Shown piece by piece: positions 54,617 to 63,635 of a DNA stretch of 64,000 bases; the first letter of the stretch is position 1, and each line of letters starts with the position of its first letter. The stretch is from the NCBI GenBank assembly GCA_039033415.1, contig JBCCCR010000003.1, positions 1-64,000 on the forward strand. Reading direction: 5' to 3'. This DNA comes from Pseudomonadota bacterium (lineage in GTDB: Bacteria; Pseudomonadota; Gammaproteobacteria; Xanthomonadales; SZUA-38). The position numbers and the translations under genes were made by a program. A model generated the notes under the pieces. That model was given only the letters and a program-made list of their open reading frames with translations. It did not search any database and was not told the origin of the DNA.

Positions 54617-55699
54617 TCAGCCGAACAGCGCTTCGCGCCAGCTGCGCCGCCCGATCATGGTCGCGAGGAATTTCATCTTGAAGCCAAAACTGTCCATTTC
54701 CGGCACGTGCGGCGATGGCGAGTAGCCGAAGGGCCAATTGACAACCGCGAATTCAAACGACGGCCGCGAAAACGCCCGCGCCACATATTCTTCGACGCGC
54801 GGCCGGCCCGCGGCACCTTTCAGCGAGTCCCCCAGACCCAGCCAGTAGAGGCGGTATAGGCTGACCGTCCACATCACGTCGGCCATGGTGAAATCGGCAC
54901 CGAAGGTCCATGGGCCAGAGTGGGTCTTCAGTTGGGCCTCGAGGTCATCAGCGTGGTTAGCCATCTCGGCGTAGGCGTGGCGCATGCTGTCAGCGTCGTG
55001 GACAAACTTGTCGCTGCCGGATTCCTTGGAAATCTTCGCCTTGTAGGCCTCAATCAGCGGGTCTCCCGGATGCAGTTCAGCAGCCATCGCGTTGAGTGCT
55101 CGGATCTTGCGATCCTGAACACCCTCGATATTGGAGGCGAGACCGGGGGGCCTGCGGTCACCGTCCGGATTAGCGCCATAGAGAATCGCCACGTGCGGCG
55201 CCCGATCCACAATGTCGCCCTGTTCAGCAATGGCTTCCGCCAGGCCTTCCGGCACCAGCCGAGTACCGGTGTCAACTTCGCCCTCGAGATACTCACAGAT
55301 GGCAGAGGAGTCAACGACGACGTGCTCCTTCTGGTGATCGACCAGGGTCGGCACCACGCACGGATCAAGCCCCTGCTGACTGACCGAGGACTCGCCGGTG
55401 TAGCCCGTGGCATAACCTTCGTTGTGCTGCCCGAGCAGCCGCATGCGCACGTAGGTGGGACGGTAGTTCTCCGGGATCGCCTTGCCGTCCGGCATGATGT
55501 TCATATCGTGAGACCGGTAGGTAATCTCCTTTTCCGCCATCACGGTGCGCACCTTGTGTGAACAGAGCGACGGGCCGGCGTGATAAAGCTCAAACCGGAT
55601 GTTGCTGCCGGCTGACCCCCCGATTATCCGATTTCGGTTGTTGGTGCCAAGCTGGCGATTTGCTGCGGAGACGATGGATCTGAAGTCGGCTGAGGTCAT
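54617..55699 (-). CDS. GST-type reductive dehalogenase-like protein (LinD/PcpC group)
   Basis: 360 residues. The region RFELYHAGPSLCSHKVR with C46-S47, then ENYRPTYVRMRLLG, DPCVVPTLVDH and ILYGANPDGDRRP, follows closely my memory of the LinD (2,5-dichlorohydroquinone reductive dehalogenase) sequence, which has VCSQKVR, PQYVRLRLR and LLYGADPDGDRRP. PcpC has an equivalent Cys-Ser pair. Known members use two glutathiones to remove chlorine from hydroquinones. The match is by recall only, so activity here could instead be ether cleavage or isomerisation. The gene heads the GST-GST-FadB operon and faces the sulfatase gene. Confidence 0.8.
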   Translation of the reverse strand: MTSADFRSIVSAANRQLGTNNRNRIIGGSAGSNIRFELYHAGPSLCSHKVRTVMAEKEITYRSHDMNIMPDGKAIPENYRPTYVRMRLLGQHNEGYATGYTGESSVSQQGLDPCVVPTLVDHQKEHVVVDSSAICEYLEGEVDTGTRLVPEGLAEAIAEQGDIVDRAPHVAILYGANPDGDRRPPGLASNIEGVQDRKIRALNAMAAELHPGDPLIEAYKAKISKESGSDKFVHDADSMRHAYAEMANHADDLEAQLKTHSGPWTFGADFTMADVMWTVSLYRLYWLGLGDSLKGAAGRPRVEEYVARAFSRPSFEFAVVNWPFGYSPSPHVPEMDSFGFKMKFLATMIGRRSWREALFG

Positions 55700-55721
55700 T
55701 TTTCGCCTACATTTTTTGTGT

Positions 55722-55759
55722 TGCTAGACATATTTTATTCGATTATATTTTGCCTAGCA
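55722..55759. promoter_or_regulatory. Inverted repeat in the GST/sulfatase divergent gap
   Basis: TGCTAGACA (55722-55730) and TGCCTAGCA (55751-55759) form an 8-of-9 dyad. The left arm shares TAGACATAT (55725-55733) with both boxes before the PhyH gene, hinting at one shared regulator. Confidence 0.5.
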
Positions 55760-55774
55760 TCAAATAATAAGTAA

Positions 55775-57556
55775 ATGGCCGTGATCGGACCCTTCCCCGT
55801 TCCATATCTCCCCAGTCCCCGGCAGTCGATCAAGATGCTGGGCCTAATCGCACTGTTTCTGTCAGGAATTGCGCTCGCGCAGGACACCGACGAAGCCCCA
55901 AAAAAACGACCTAACTTTCTCGTTATTGTGGCCGACGATATGGGCTGGTCCGACGTTGGCGCGTTGGGCGGGGAAATTCGCACGCCGACGCTGAACGAAT
56001 TGGCCCGGCGCGGCACGCTGATGACCGACTATTACGTTGCGCCTACCTGCGCCCCCACGCGCTCCATGCTCATTACGGGCGTCGACAACCACCAGGCAGG
56101 GCTCGGCGTTCAGTCCGGCCTGCGCGCCGCCAATCAGGTGGGCATCAACTACGAAGGCCAGCTACACGACGGCGTTGTCACGGTGGCCGAAGTGCTTTCA
56201 TCCAAGCGCTACCAGACCTTCATGGCCGGCAAGTGGCACCTGTCCTACGACACGGCCCAGGAGCCGCAGAATCGGGGCTTTGACCAGTCTTTTGCTCTGA
56301 TCCCGGGCGGCGCCAGCCATTTTGGCGACCAGCTGTCGATTAGCCCGATGGAAGTCGCCCATTACGTGGAAAATGGGCAGACGATCAAAACGCTGCCTGC
56401 CGACTGGTACTCGAGCATCGGGTACACCGACAAGATCCTGGAATACCTTGACGCCCGGGAACGGGAGACTCCGTTTTTTGCCTATCTGGCCTTCACTGCG
56501 CCTCACGACCCTCTGCAGGTCCCGGATGAATGGCTGGACCGCTACGATGGCCACTACGACATCGGCCCGGTCGCCACGCGTGAGGCCCGAGCGAAACGCC
56601 AGGTCGAACTGGGCCTGATCTCCGCCGAGGCGGGCCTTTGGCCGTATGCCAGATTTCCCGGTTGGTTTCCGAATCACGCCGAGCCCTGGAACGAGCGAAG
56701 CGCAGCCGAGCGGGACGTCGACTCCCGGCCGATGGAGATCTATGCCTCGATGGTCGAGCTGATGGATCAGCAGATTGGTCGCGTAATCGCCTATTTGACG
56801 GCGCAGGGAGAGCTTGAGAACACCTATATCGTATTCTTTTCCGACAATGGCGCCGGGAGAACCGGCCCATTTGTCTATCCGGGCGTGACCAAAGATTGGC
56901 TCGAAGAGAACTGGGACAAAACCTGGGTGACGCCGGGCAAGCCGCGCAGCTTCACCTCCATGGGTCGCGAATGGGCCAGCGCGGCCGGGACTCCCTGGAA
57001 GATGTTTAAGAACACGGTGGCCGAAGGCGGCATTCGCTCGCCGCTGATTGTGAGCGGTCCGGGGGTGGCTGCGAACACATTCAATAAGGCCTTGGCCCAC
57101 GTCACCGATATAGCCCCAACCATTTACGAACTCGTCGGCGTTAGCCCAGAGGACGATGATCTGTTCAAAGGAAAGGTTGCACCGCAAGGCGCTTCCCTAA
57201 TGCCGGCGCTGGCCGGGAAGACTGAAACCGTTCGAGCGTCCTTCGGCGTGCACCTGTTTGGCAACCGCGGACTTCGCAAAGGTGAGTGGAAAATCAGCAA
57301 CATCGGCCCACCCCTGGGCTCCGGCCAGTGGCAGCTGTTTAACCTGGCTAACGACCCGGGCGAGGTTCGGGACCTAGCGTCGGCGATGCCGGAAAAGCTC
57401 CAAGAACTCCTCAGCGAATACGATAACTATCTCGCCGCCAATGAAGTTATCCTGCCCGCCGAGTCACCGCTGAAAGCCGAACTTCGCGCGCTTTACCCCG
57501 GCGAATGCAGCTGGTGGTGTGAAACAAAATTCAAAGTAATCGGATGGCTCAATTAG
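55775..57556 (+). CDS. Periplasmic arylsulfatase
   Basis: 593 residues. Signal peptide ends near IALAQD; the ATG at 55835 (residue 21) is a possible alternative start. Metal residues D54-D55 in VADDMGWSD and the sulfatase motif CAPTRS with C92 (to be converted to formylglycine) give a type I sulfatase. Later motifs such as MAGKWHL and FFSDNGAG are typical. It should remove sulfate from an aryl or alkyl sulfate before uptake. No formylglycine-generating enzyme gene is in the window. Start of the operon with a GST and an alpha/beta hydrolase. Confidence 0.92.
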   Translation: MAVIGPFPVPYLPSPRQSIKMLGLIALFLSGIALAQDTDEAPKKRPNFLVIVADDMGWSDVGALGGEIRTPTLNELARRGTLMTDYYVAPTCAPTRSMLITGVDNHQAGLGVQSGLRAANQVGINYEGQLHDGVVTVAEVLSSKRYQTFMAGKWHLSYDTAQEPQNRGFDQSFALIPGGASHFGDQLSISPMEVAHYVENGQTIKTLPADWYSSIGYTDKILEYLDARERETPFFAYLAFTAPHDPLQVPDEWLDRYDGHYDIGPVATREARAKRQVELGLISAEAGLWPYARFPGWFPNHAEPWNERSAAERDVDSRPMEIYASMVELMDQQIGRVIAYLTAQGELENTYIVFFSDNGAGRTGPFVYPGVTKDWLEENWDKTWVTPGKPRSFTSMGREWASAAGTPWKMFKNTVAEGGIRSPLIVSGPGVAANTFNKALAHVTDIAPTIYELVGVSPEDDDLFKGKVAPQGASLMPALAGKTETVRASFGVHLFGNRGLRKGEWKISNIGPPLGSGQWQLFNLANDPGEVRDLASAMPEKLQELLSEYDNYLAANEVILPAESPLKAELRALYPGECSWWCETKFKVIGWLN

Positions 57557-57585
57557 GCCCGCCAAACCCAGCTTGAGATAGAACT

Positions 57586-58449
57586 ATGCCAATACTCAGA
57601 GACGATGACATTCGGACCCGCGAAGTGCTCGATTGGGAAGGCATCCACCTGCTTCATTTCATGGGCTCTTCCTGTTCGCAGAAGACCCGCATCTTTCTGC
57701 ACCTGAAAGGGATCAAGTGGGAATCCCATCACGTCAATCTCCCGGAGCGCGAGAACTACACCGAGTGGTTTATGGGGATCAATCCGCGTGGACTGGTACC
57801 GGTGCTGGTTGACGACGGCAAGGTCATTATCGAAAGCAACGACATCCTGAACTATCTGGAAAACAAGTTTCCGGAGCCGCCGCTGATTCCCGCCGACGGC
57901 AACGCTGAGGCGCAGGAGCTTCTCGATACTGAAGATGCCTTACACCATGATCTGCGGGCCATCTCATTCCGCTATTTTTTCCCCGGCGTGCCGCCGCGTC
58001 CCGAAGAGCTGGATCAGCAATATGTGAAGCTCGGCTCCGGCACCGTCGGCGGTGAGGCGGATTCACATAAGGAACAGGAGCTTCGGTTTCATCGCGAGAT
58101 GCGCGAGCATGGGGGTATATCGGACGACCGAGTTCGCGAGGCCGTCGCCAATTTTAAGGCGGCATTTGACAACCTGGAACATCGCCTCGAAACCTCACCC
58201 TACCTGCTCGGTGACGACGTTTCCTTAGTGGATATTGCTTGGTTCATCTACTGCGTACGTCTCCACGGCTCGGGTTATCCGCTGGAGGGCATGCACCCAA
58301 ACCTGTATCGCTGGTTTGCCGCGCTGAAGGCTCGGCCGGAACTGGCAAAAGAAGTGATGGAGCCGCCGAAAATCGTCGAGCTGCGGACCGCCATGCACCA
58401 TCAGCAGAGGTCGGACAACACAACGCTCGCTAACGTTGCCGGATTGTAG
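57586..58449 (+). CDS. Glutathione S-transferase-family protein with Cys-Ser active site
   Basis: 287 residues. The active site is C30-S31 in GSSCSQKTR, with cis-Pro in GLVPVLVDDGK and SNDILNYLE following. This is again a Cys-type GST (beta-etherase/LinD/maleylacetoacetate-isomerase-like range). It follows the sulfatase gene by 29 bases and precedes the alpha/beta hydrolase gene by 5 bases. It could handle an ether, halide or cis-trans isomer in the pathway. Confidence 0.85.
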   Translation: MPILRDDDIRTREVLDWEGIHLLHFMGSSCSQKTRIFLHLKGIKWESHHVNLPERENYTEWFMGINPRGLVPVLVDDGKVIIESNDILNYLENKFPEPPLIPADGNAEAQELLDTEDALHHDLRAISFRYFFPGVPPRPEELDQQYVKLGSGTVGGEADSHKEQELRFHREMREHGGISDDRVREAVANFKAAFDNLEHRLETSPYLLGDDVSLVDIAWFIYCVRLHGSGYPLEGMHPNLYRWFAALKARPELAKEVMEPPKIVELRTAMHHQQRSDNTTLANVAGL

Positions 58450-58454
58450 CGATC

Positions 58455-59528
58455 GTGACGACGTTATTGCTGGTTCTGATCATGCTGGTGTTGATCTACC
58501 AGTTCATGGGCACCCGGCGTCCCCCGCCACCGCCTTACCACCTCGTGAACGCCATTCAGGGCGTCATCTGGCCGGACTCACACACCGGCCAGCCCACCGT
58601 GGGCCCACAAGTTGCGGACGATCTGCGCTATCCAGCGACGCCACCGCCGCCAAATACGGCCAATCTCCACGGCGAGATCGAGATTCTGCAGGACGGCACG
58701 CCCGCCACCCACTGGTATGCCGAGGCCGCCGGCGTTATCTGGCATTTTGTCACCGCCGGAGATCCGCAGAACACGCCCATTGTGATGCTGCACGGATTGC
58801 CGGAGTCCTGGTGGGCGTTTCATCACCAGATTTCGAACCTTTCCAGGGACTACTATGTGGTGGCGCTCGACTGCAAAGGGTACGGCCAGAGCGACAAACG
58901 GCTGGACCTTGACTACAGCGCAGCAGGGATGGCCAAAGAAACCGCCACGCTGATCGACCAACTTGGCATCGATGCCTTCATCCTGATCGCCCACGATCGG
59001 GGTGCCGTGATCGCCGACCACATGACCAGTATCGAGTCGCTCAAGGGACGCATCACCCGCTACGTACGCATGCAGCAGTCATTTAACGAACCGCACGGCG
59101 AACCGCGTCCGCCCCATGAAATGTTTGCAACCCGGCTGGGTGAAGGCAACTTTGCCTACAAAAACGTCATCAACGTTATCTATGACAAGGTGATGTCGGC
59201 GGGCCTGAGCCCAAGCACCATTAAGCGCCTCAACTACGAATTCAAATTCGAGGGTGTCGCAAAGGCCGTACGTCGCTACTTTCAGTCCAACAACTTCGAC
59301 ATCGAACACAAGGACCGACATGGTTTTCTGTTTGGCCACATGTCGATGCCTATCCTCATTCTGCAGGGGCGTTACGACGCCGGGCAGCACCCCGAGGAAT
59401 ACGCCAAGTCGGCGGACTTTGTCAAAGATCTACGCGTCGAATTCGTCGATGCCAATCATTTCTCGCACATCGAAAATCCCCAGGCCGTCAACGGCGCGAT
59501 CCGGAGGTTCCTGGATGATGCCTCATAA
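58455..59528 (+). CDS. Epoxide hydrolase/haloacetate dehalogenase-like alpha/beta hydrolase
   Basis: 357 residues, GTG start. An N-terminal membrane segment (about 3-18) is unusual for the family. Oxyanion motif HGLPE at 113-117, and the nucleophile is Asp (D181 in AHDRGA), as in epoxide hydrolases and haloalkane/fluoroacetate dehalogenases rather than Ser esterases. Late acid and His are in GRYDAGQ and NHFSHIE. Together with the LinD-like GST this suggests handling of halides or epoxides, which remains inference. Confidence 0.83.
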   Translation: MTTLLLVLIMLVLIYQFMGTRRPPPPPYHLVNAIQGVIWPDSHTGQPTVGPQVADDLRYPATPPPPNTANLHGEIEILQDGTPATHWYAEAAGVIWHFVTAGDPQNTPIVMLHGLPESWWAFHHQISNLSRDYYVVALDCKGYGQSDKRLDLDYSAAGMAKETATLIDQLGIDAFILIAHDRGAVIADHMTSIESLKGRITRYVRMQQSFNEPHGEPRPPHEMFATRLGEGNFAYKNVINVIYDKVMSAGLSPSTIKRLNYEFKFEGVAKAVRRYFQSNNFDIEHKDRHGFLFGHMSMPILILQGRYDAGQHPEEYAKSADFVKDLRVEFVDANHFSHIENPQAVNGAIRRFLDDAS

Positions 59529-59719
59529 AGATGTCCTGGAACTCTATCGTCATCCCGACTAACTGTGCTCACGAAAATTACGCGGGAGGTTCGCCGAGTC
59601 TGGCCTGCCGTTCCAGGCTGCAGGAAGGATACCCGATGGCGGTGGACGTCACGCCAGAACTTGACGCGGCAGCAGCTTTGCTGAGGAACTCAATAACCCG
59701 TAATTTTGCTTACCGACAA

Positions 59720-59735
59720 ATATATACGTATATAT
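59720..59735. promoter_or_regulatory. 16-base AT-rich palindrome before the TetR gene
   Basis: ATATATACGTATATAT is a perfect palindrome 63 bases upstream of the TetR start at 59798, in a 269-base gap without another gene. It may be the autoregulatory site or part of a promoter. Confidence 0.45.
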
Positions 59736-59797
59736 ACTTGAATTCTCCACGCAGCGGCTCCGCTATATTATTGGGCTTTCGTCGCCGCGGACAACAC

Positions 59798-60451
59798 ATG
59801 GGAAAAGACAGCTTGGCAGCAAGCTCACCAATCACTCGCAAGCGTCGACCCCAAGAGCGCGCTGAGACCACCAAGCGCAAACTGCTTGACGTGGCGATTA
59901 AAAAATTCACGCGACATGATTTTGATGCGGTGGCCGTCCGCGATATCGAGGTCGAGGCCGGCGTTCAGCGAAACCTTCTTAAGTATCATTTCGGCAGTAA
60001 AGACGACATCTGGAAAGCTGCGGCCCAGGAGATTTTCGAGGGCCTGGACGCCTTTATGGCTTCGCGGCAGGAACTCATGCGCGACTTGCCCCCGCGCGAA
60101 CGCGTGGCTTATATCATCCGAAGTTTCTCGAGATACTCGGCGAGCAACCCCGAGCTGCATCGGCTGATGATCCAGGAAGGCAAGCAGGAAAGCTGGCGGC
60201 TGCGCTGGATCGTCGACAACTTCGTTCGAGAGAACGCCAAAGAGCTGCGCGCCATGCTGGGGCGGGATGTCGGCCTGGACGACGCAGATTTTGTGCACTG
60301 GTATTACCTCTTCGCCGGCGGCGTTCCGGTGATGTTTTCCATGGCGCCGGAAGCCCAATTACTGTTTGGCATTGACGTCTGTGCGGACGATATCGTCAGC
60401 CGGCATGCCGACATGATGGTAGACCTGTTGCTAACCCGACTGGATAACTAG
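59798..60451 (+). CDS. TetR-family regulator, paralogue 1
   Basis: 217 residues from the ATG at 59798; the longer frame upstream runs through the palindrome and is not used. The HTH (about 30-78) is RDIEVEAGVQRNLLKYHFGSKDDIW. It is clearly homologous to the regulator at 61678-62316, sharing VAYxIRSxxRxxAxNPExxRLMIQEGK and the MFSMAPEA segment. The two flank the thiolase gene, suggesting that the pair arose by duplication. Confidence 0.92.
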   Translation: MGKDSLAASSPITRKRRPQERAETTKRKLLDVAIKKFTRHDFDAVAVRDIEVEAGVQRNLLKYHFGSKDDIWKAAAQEIFEGLDAFMASRQELMRDLPPRERVAYIIRSFSRYSASNPELHRLMIQEGKQESWRLRWIVDNFVRENAKELRAMLGRDVGLDDADFVHWYYLFAGGVPVMFSMAPEAQLLFGIDVCADDIVSRHADMMVDLLLTRLDN

Positions 60452-60492
60452 GTCACTCCACCCAACTGAACAACCCGGAGAAGCTGGATCCC

Positions 60493-61677
60493 ATGAGAGA
60501 AGCTGTTGTTGTATCCACCGCCCGAACCGGCATTGGCAAAGCCTACCGCGGATCGCTCAATAACATAAAGTCTCCGACTTTGCTCGGTCACGTGATCCGC
60601 CATGCGGTGGAACGTGCAGGCGTGGACGGCAAGGAGATTGAAGACGCCGTCATGGGCAGCGCTTTGACGGGCGGCACCGCCGGGAGCAATGTCGCCCGAC
60701 ACGCGGTCCTGGCGGCAGGTTTGCCGGCAGAAGTTTCAGGCCAGACGATGAATCGTCAATGCGCTTCGGGCCTCATGGCTATCGCCACAGCCGCCAAGCA
60801 GGTGATTGTCGACGGCCAGGATGTGGCCCTGGCGGGAGGACAGGAGAACATCACCGCCGTGCAAAACCAATATTTCGAATGGTCGCGCTCGGTAACCGAC
60901 GAAAACTCGATAGCCAACCAACCCCACGCCTACATGCCCATGCTGCATACCGCAGAACACGTCGCCAAGGTATACAACGTGAGCCGCGATGCGCAGGACG
61001 AATACGCCCTGCAGTCGCAGCAGCGAACGGCTGCCGCCCAGGCGGCGGGCAAGTTTGACGACGAAATCGTTCCGATTACCGCAACGAAGGCGATCAAAGA
61101 CAAAGAAACCGGGGAGGTCAGCTACGAGCAGGTGACGCTCGACCGGGATGAGGGAAATCGGCCAGGAACGACACTGGAAGGATTGCAGGGGTTGAACCCC
61201 GTAGTTGAGGGAGGCTGTATCACCGCCGGCAACGCCAGCCAGCTTTCCGACGGGGCATCAGCCTGCGTACTGATGGAGGGCAGCCTCGCCGAAAAACGCG
61301 GGCTCGAACCGCTCGGAATTTACCGTGGCATGGCGGTTGCTGGCACCTTGCCTGAAGAAATGGGCATTGGGCCAATTTACGCGGTGCCGAAGCTGCTTAA
61401 GCAAGCCGGTCTCACCGTCGATGACATTGGCCTATGGGAGCTCAATGAGGCGTTTGCCGTGCAATGCCTTTACTGCCGGGATCACCTAGGCATCGATCCC
61501 GACATCTACAACGTTAACGGCGGCAGCATTTCGATCGGTCATCCTTACGGCATGACCGGCTCACGCTTGACCGGCCATGCGCTGATTGAAGGCAAACGCC
61601 GCGGCGTCAAATATGTTGTTGTCTCCATGTGCGTCGGTGGCGGCATGGGAGCTGCTGGCCTGTTTGAGATCGCCTAG
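60493..61677 (+). CDS. Acetyl-CoA acetyltransferase (thiolase)
   Basis: 394 residues, the standard length. Active-site C90 in NRQCASGL, H350 in IGHPYGMTG and C380 in SMCVGGGMG are present. It should split 3-ketoacyl-CoA formed by the FadB-like enzyme or a 3-oxoadipyl-CoA. Ribosome site GGAG precedes the ATG. The next TetR gene starts on the base after its stop codon. Confidence 0.92.
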   Translation: MREAVVVSTARTGIGKAYRGSLNNIKSPTLLGHVIRHAVERAGVDGKEIEDAVMGSALTGGTAGSNVARHAVLAAGLPAEVSGQTMNRQCASGLMAIATAAKQVIVDGQDVALAGGQENITAVQNQYFEWSRSVTDENSIANQPHAYMPMLHTAEHVAKVYNVSRDAQDEYALQSQQRTAAAQAAGKFDDEIVPITATKAIKDKETGEVSYEQVTLDRDEGNRPGTTLEGLQGLNPVVEGGCITAGNASQLSDGASACVLMEGSLAEKRGLEPLGIYRGMAVAGTLPEEMGIGPIYAVPKLLKQAGLTVDDIGLWELNEAFAVQCLYCRDHLGIDPDIYNVNGGSISIGHPYGMTGSRLTGHALIEGKRRGVKYVVVSMCVGGGMGAAGLFEIA

Positions 61678-62316
61678 GTGGAAGCCACCAGCACAAAAAC
61701 CCGCCAGCGCCGACCGCAGGAACGAGCGGAAAAAACCAAGAAACAACTCCTCGATACGGCTATCCACGAGTTTTCCGAGCGTGGTTTTGACGCCGTAACC
61801 GTGCGCGACATCGAGATTCGCGCGGGCGTGCAGCGCAATCTGCTCAACTATCATTTCGGGAATAAGGACGGTATCTGGGAGGCCGCCGCCCGCCACCTGA
61901 TCGAAAAACTTCGTGGGTTCATGAGTCCCCGGGAAGAACTCGTTCGCGACCTGTCTGCGCACGAGCGGGTCGCCTACTCGATTCGCAGCTACGTGCGGTT
62001 TGCCGCCGCCAACCCGGAATTCAATCGGCTGATGATCCAGGAAGGCAAACACGACAGCTGGCGAATGCACTGGCTGGTCGACAACTTCCTGCAGTCCGAC
62101 ACCATTGGGCTTCGCGTGCAGCTCAAAGAGGATCTCGGCCTGACCGACGAGGAGTTTATCCACTGGCACTACATCTTTGCCGGTGGAGGCGCGCTAATTT
62201 TCTCTATGGCACCCGAAGCCGCGCGGCTGTTCGATGTCGACGTCAGCAGTGAGGAAATCATCGATCGACATGCCCAGATGATGGTCGACCTGTTGCTATC
62301 CCGTTCCAGTGACTGA
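61678..62316 (+). CDS. TetR-family regulator, paralogue 2
   Basis: 212 residues with a GTG start on the base after the thiolase stop. HTH RDIEIRAGVQRNLLNYHFGNKDGIW. Similar over the whole length to the regulator at 59798. It lies five bases before the fumarylacetoacetase gene. Two related regulators around one thiolase could answer different CoA or ring-fission metabolites. Confidence 0.92.
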   Translation: MEATSTKTRQRRPQERAEKTKKQLLDTAIHEFSERGFDAVTVRDIEIRAGVQRNLLNYHFGNKDGIWEAAARHLIEKLRGFMSPREELVRDLSAHERVAYSIRSYVRFAAANPEFNRLMIQEGKHDSWRMHWLVDNFLQSDTIGLRVQLKEDLGLTDEEFIHWHYIFAGGGALIFSMAPEAARLFDVDVSSEEIIDRHAQMMVDLLLSRSSD

Positions 62317-62321
62317 GCGCA

Positions 62322-63635
62322 ATGGCGGGGCTTAACGAGACCCATGACCCCGCGTTAACCAGTTGGGTTGAATCAGCGAACGAACCCCGTTCGAACTTTC
62401 CGATTCAGAATCTGCCTTTTGGGGTCTTTCGTCGCCGCGACCTGCAGGAATCCTTTAGAGGCGGTGTCGCGATTGGCGATCAGGTCGTTGATCTCAGGGC
62501 AGCGGCGGAGGCTGGCCTGTTCGACGCCCAGGACCCGAAGGCGGTTCGCACGGTCACTCAGTCATCGTTGAATGGGTTCATGGCCCTCGGGCAACCAACC
62601 TGGACCGCGGTGCGCCGTCACCTTTCGCGAGAACTGCGCGCCGGAGCAGCGCGGGAAGTCCCCTGGCGGGCCTGCCTCGTACCGCAGGCAGAAATCGATC
62701 ACGCGTTGCCTTGCACGATTGGGGATTACACAGATTTTTTTGCCTCGATCCACCACGCAACCAAAGCGGGTAGCGTCTACCGTCCTGACAATCCCCTGCC
62801 CCCTAATTACTCGTGGATCCCAATTTGTTATCACGGCCGGTCATCCAGCATCGGTTTATCCGGCGAGACGGTGCATCGGCCCCTGGGGCAGCTTCGGCGC
62901 GATCGCGAGTCACCGCCGGTCCTCGCGCCCACCGAACGACTCGACCACGAGCTGGAGCTGGGCTTCTATGTGGGCACGGGCAACGCCCGAGGCGAACCGG
63001 TCACCATCGAGCAGGCGGAAGACTGTGTGTTTGGCGTGGGTTTGCTGAATGACTGGTCAGCGCGGGACATCCAGGCCTGGGAAGCGCGCCCGCTGGGACC
63101 CTTCCTGGGAAAGAACTTTGCAACCACCGTTTCGCCCTGGATCGTCACGCTGGAGGCGCTGGCGCCGTATCGCGCGCCCTTTTCCCGCGCGCCCGAGGAT
63201 CCCCAGCCTCTCGGGTATCTGACCAGTGATGACAATACGTCGCACGGCGCCGTCGATATGCATCTGGAAGTGCTGCTGCAGACGTCTTCCATGCGCCGCG
63301 AAGGCCAGCCAGCAGAGCGTATTGGCCACTCAAACTTTGCCGATTGCTACTGGACCATGGCCCAGATGGTGACACACCACACCGTCAGTGGCTGCAACCT
63401 GCGGCCGGGCGATCTGCTGGGAAGCGGCACCCAGTCGGGACCCGAGCTGGACCAGAGTGGCTGTCTCCTGGAGTTGACCAGCGGGGGGCGAAATCCGCTC
63501 ACCCTGAGCAATGGAGAAACCCGCGGCTTTCTCGACGATGGCGATACCGTTGTGCTTCGAGGCTGGTGTGAACGGGATGGTGCTCCGCGCATCGGGCTTG
63601 GCGAGGTGCGTAACACGGTCGTTAAAACACCCTGA
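62322..63635 (+). CDS. Fumarylacetoacetase
   Basis: 437 residues, the usual length. The N-terminal domain has FPIQNLPFGVF, and the core has FFASIHHATKAG, PICYHGRSSSI, ELELGFYVGTGN and LNDWSARDIQAWE, the catalytic and metal residues of the homogentisate-pathway enzyme (hydrolysis of 4-fumarylacetoacetate to fumarate and acetoacetate). No homogentisate dioxygenase is seen, so it may serve another ring-cleavage product. The GST genes could supply the isomerase step. Overlaps the next gene by one base. Confidence 0.93.
   Translation: MAGLNETHDPALTSWVESANEPRSNFPIQNLPFGVFRRRDLQESFRGGVAIGDQVVDLRAAAEAGLFDAQDPKAVRTVTQSSLNGFMALGQPTWTAVRRHLSRELRAGAAREVPWRACLVPQAEIDHALPCTIGDYTDFFASIHHATKAGSVYRPDNPLPPNYSWIPICYHGRSSSIGLSGETVHRPLGQLRRDRESPPVLAPTERLDHELELGFYVGTGNARGEPVTIEQAEDCVFGVGLLNDWSARDIQAWEARPLGPFLGKNFATTVSPWIVTLEALAPYRAPFSRAPEDPQPLGYLTSDDNTSHGAVDMHLEVLLQTSSMRREGQPAERIGHSNFADCYWTMAQMVTHHTVSGCNLRPGDLLGSGTQSGPELDQSGCLLELTSGGRNPLTLSNGETRGFLDDGDTVVLRGWCERDGAPRIGLGEVRNTVVKTP

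Noticed and set aside
56198-57187. A 329-codon minus-strand frame inside the sulfatase gene
   Set aside because: Sequence on the opposite strand carries the complete sulfatase motifs; the antisense frame has none.
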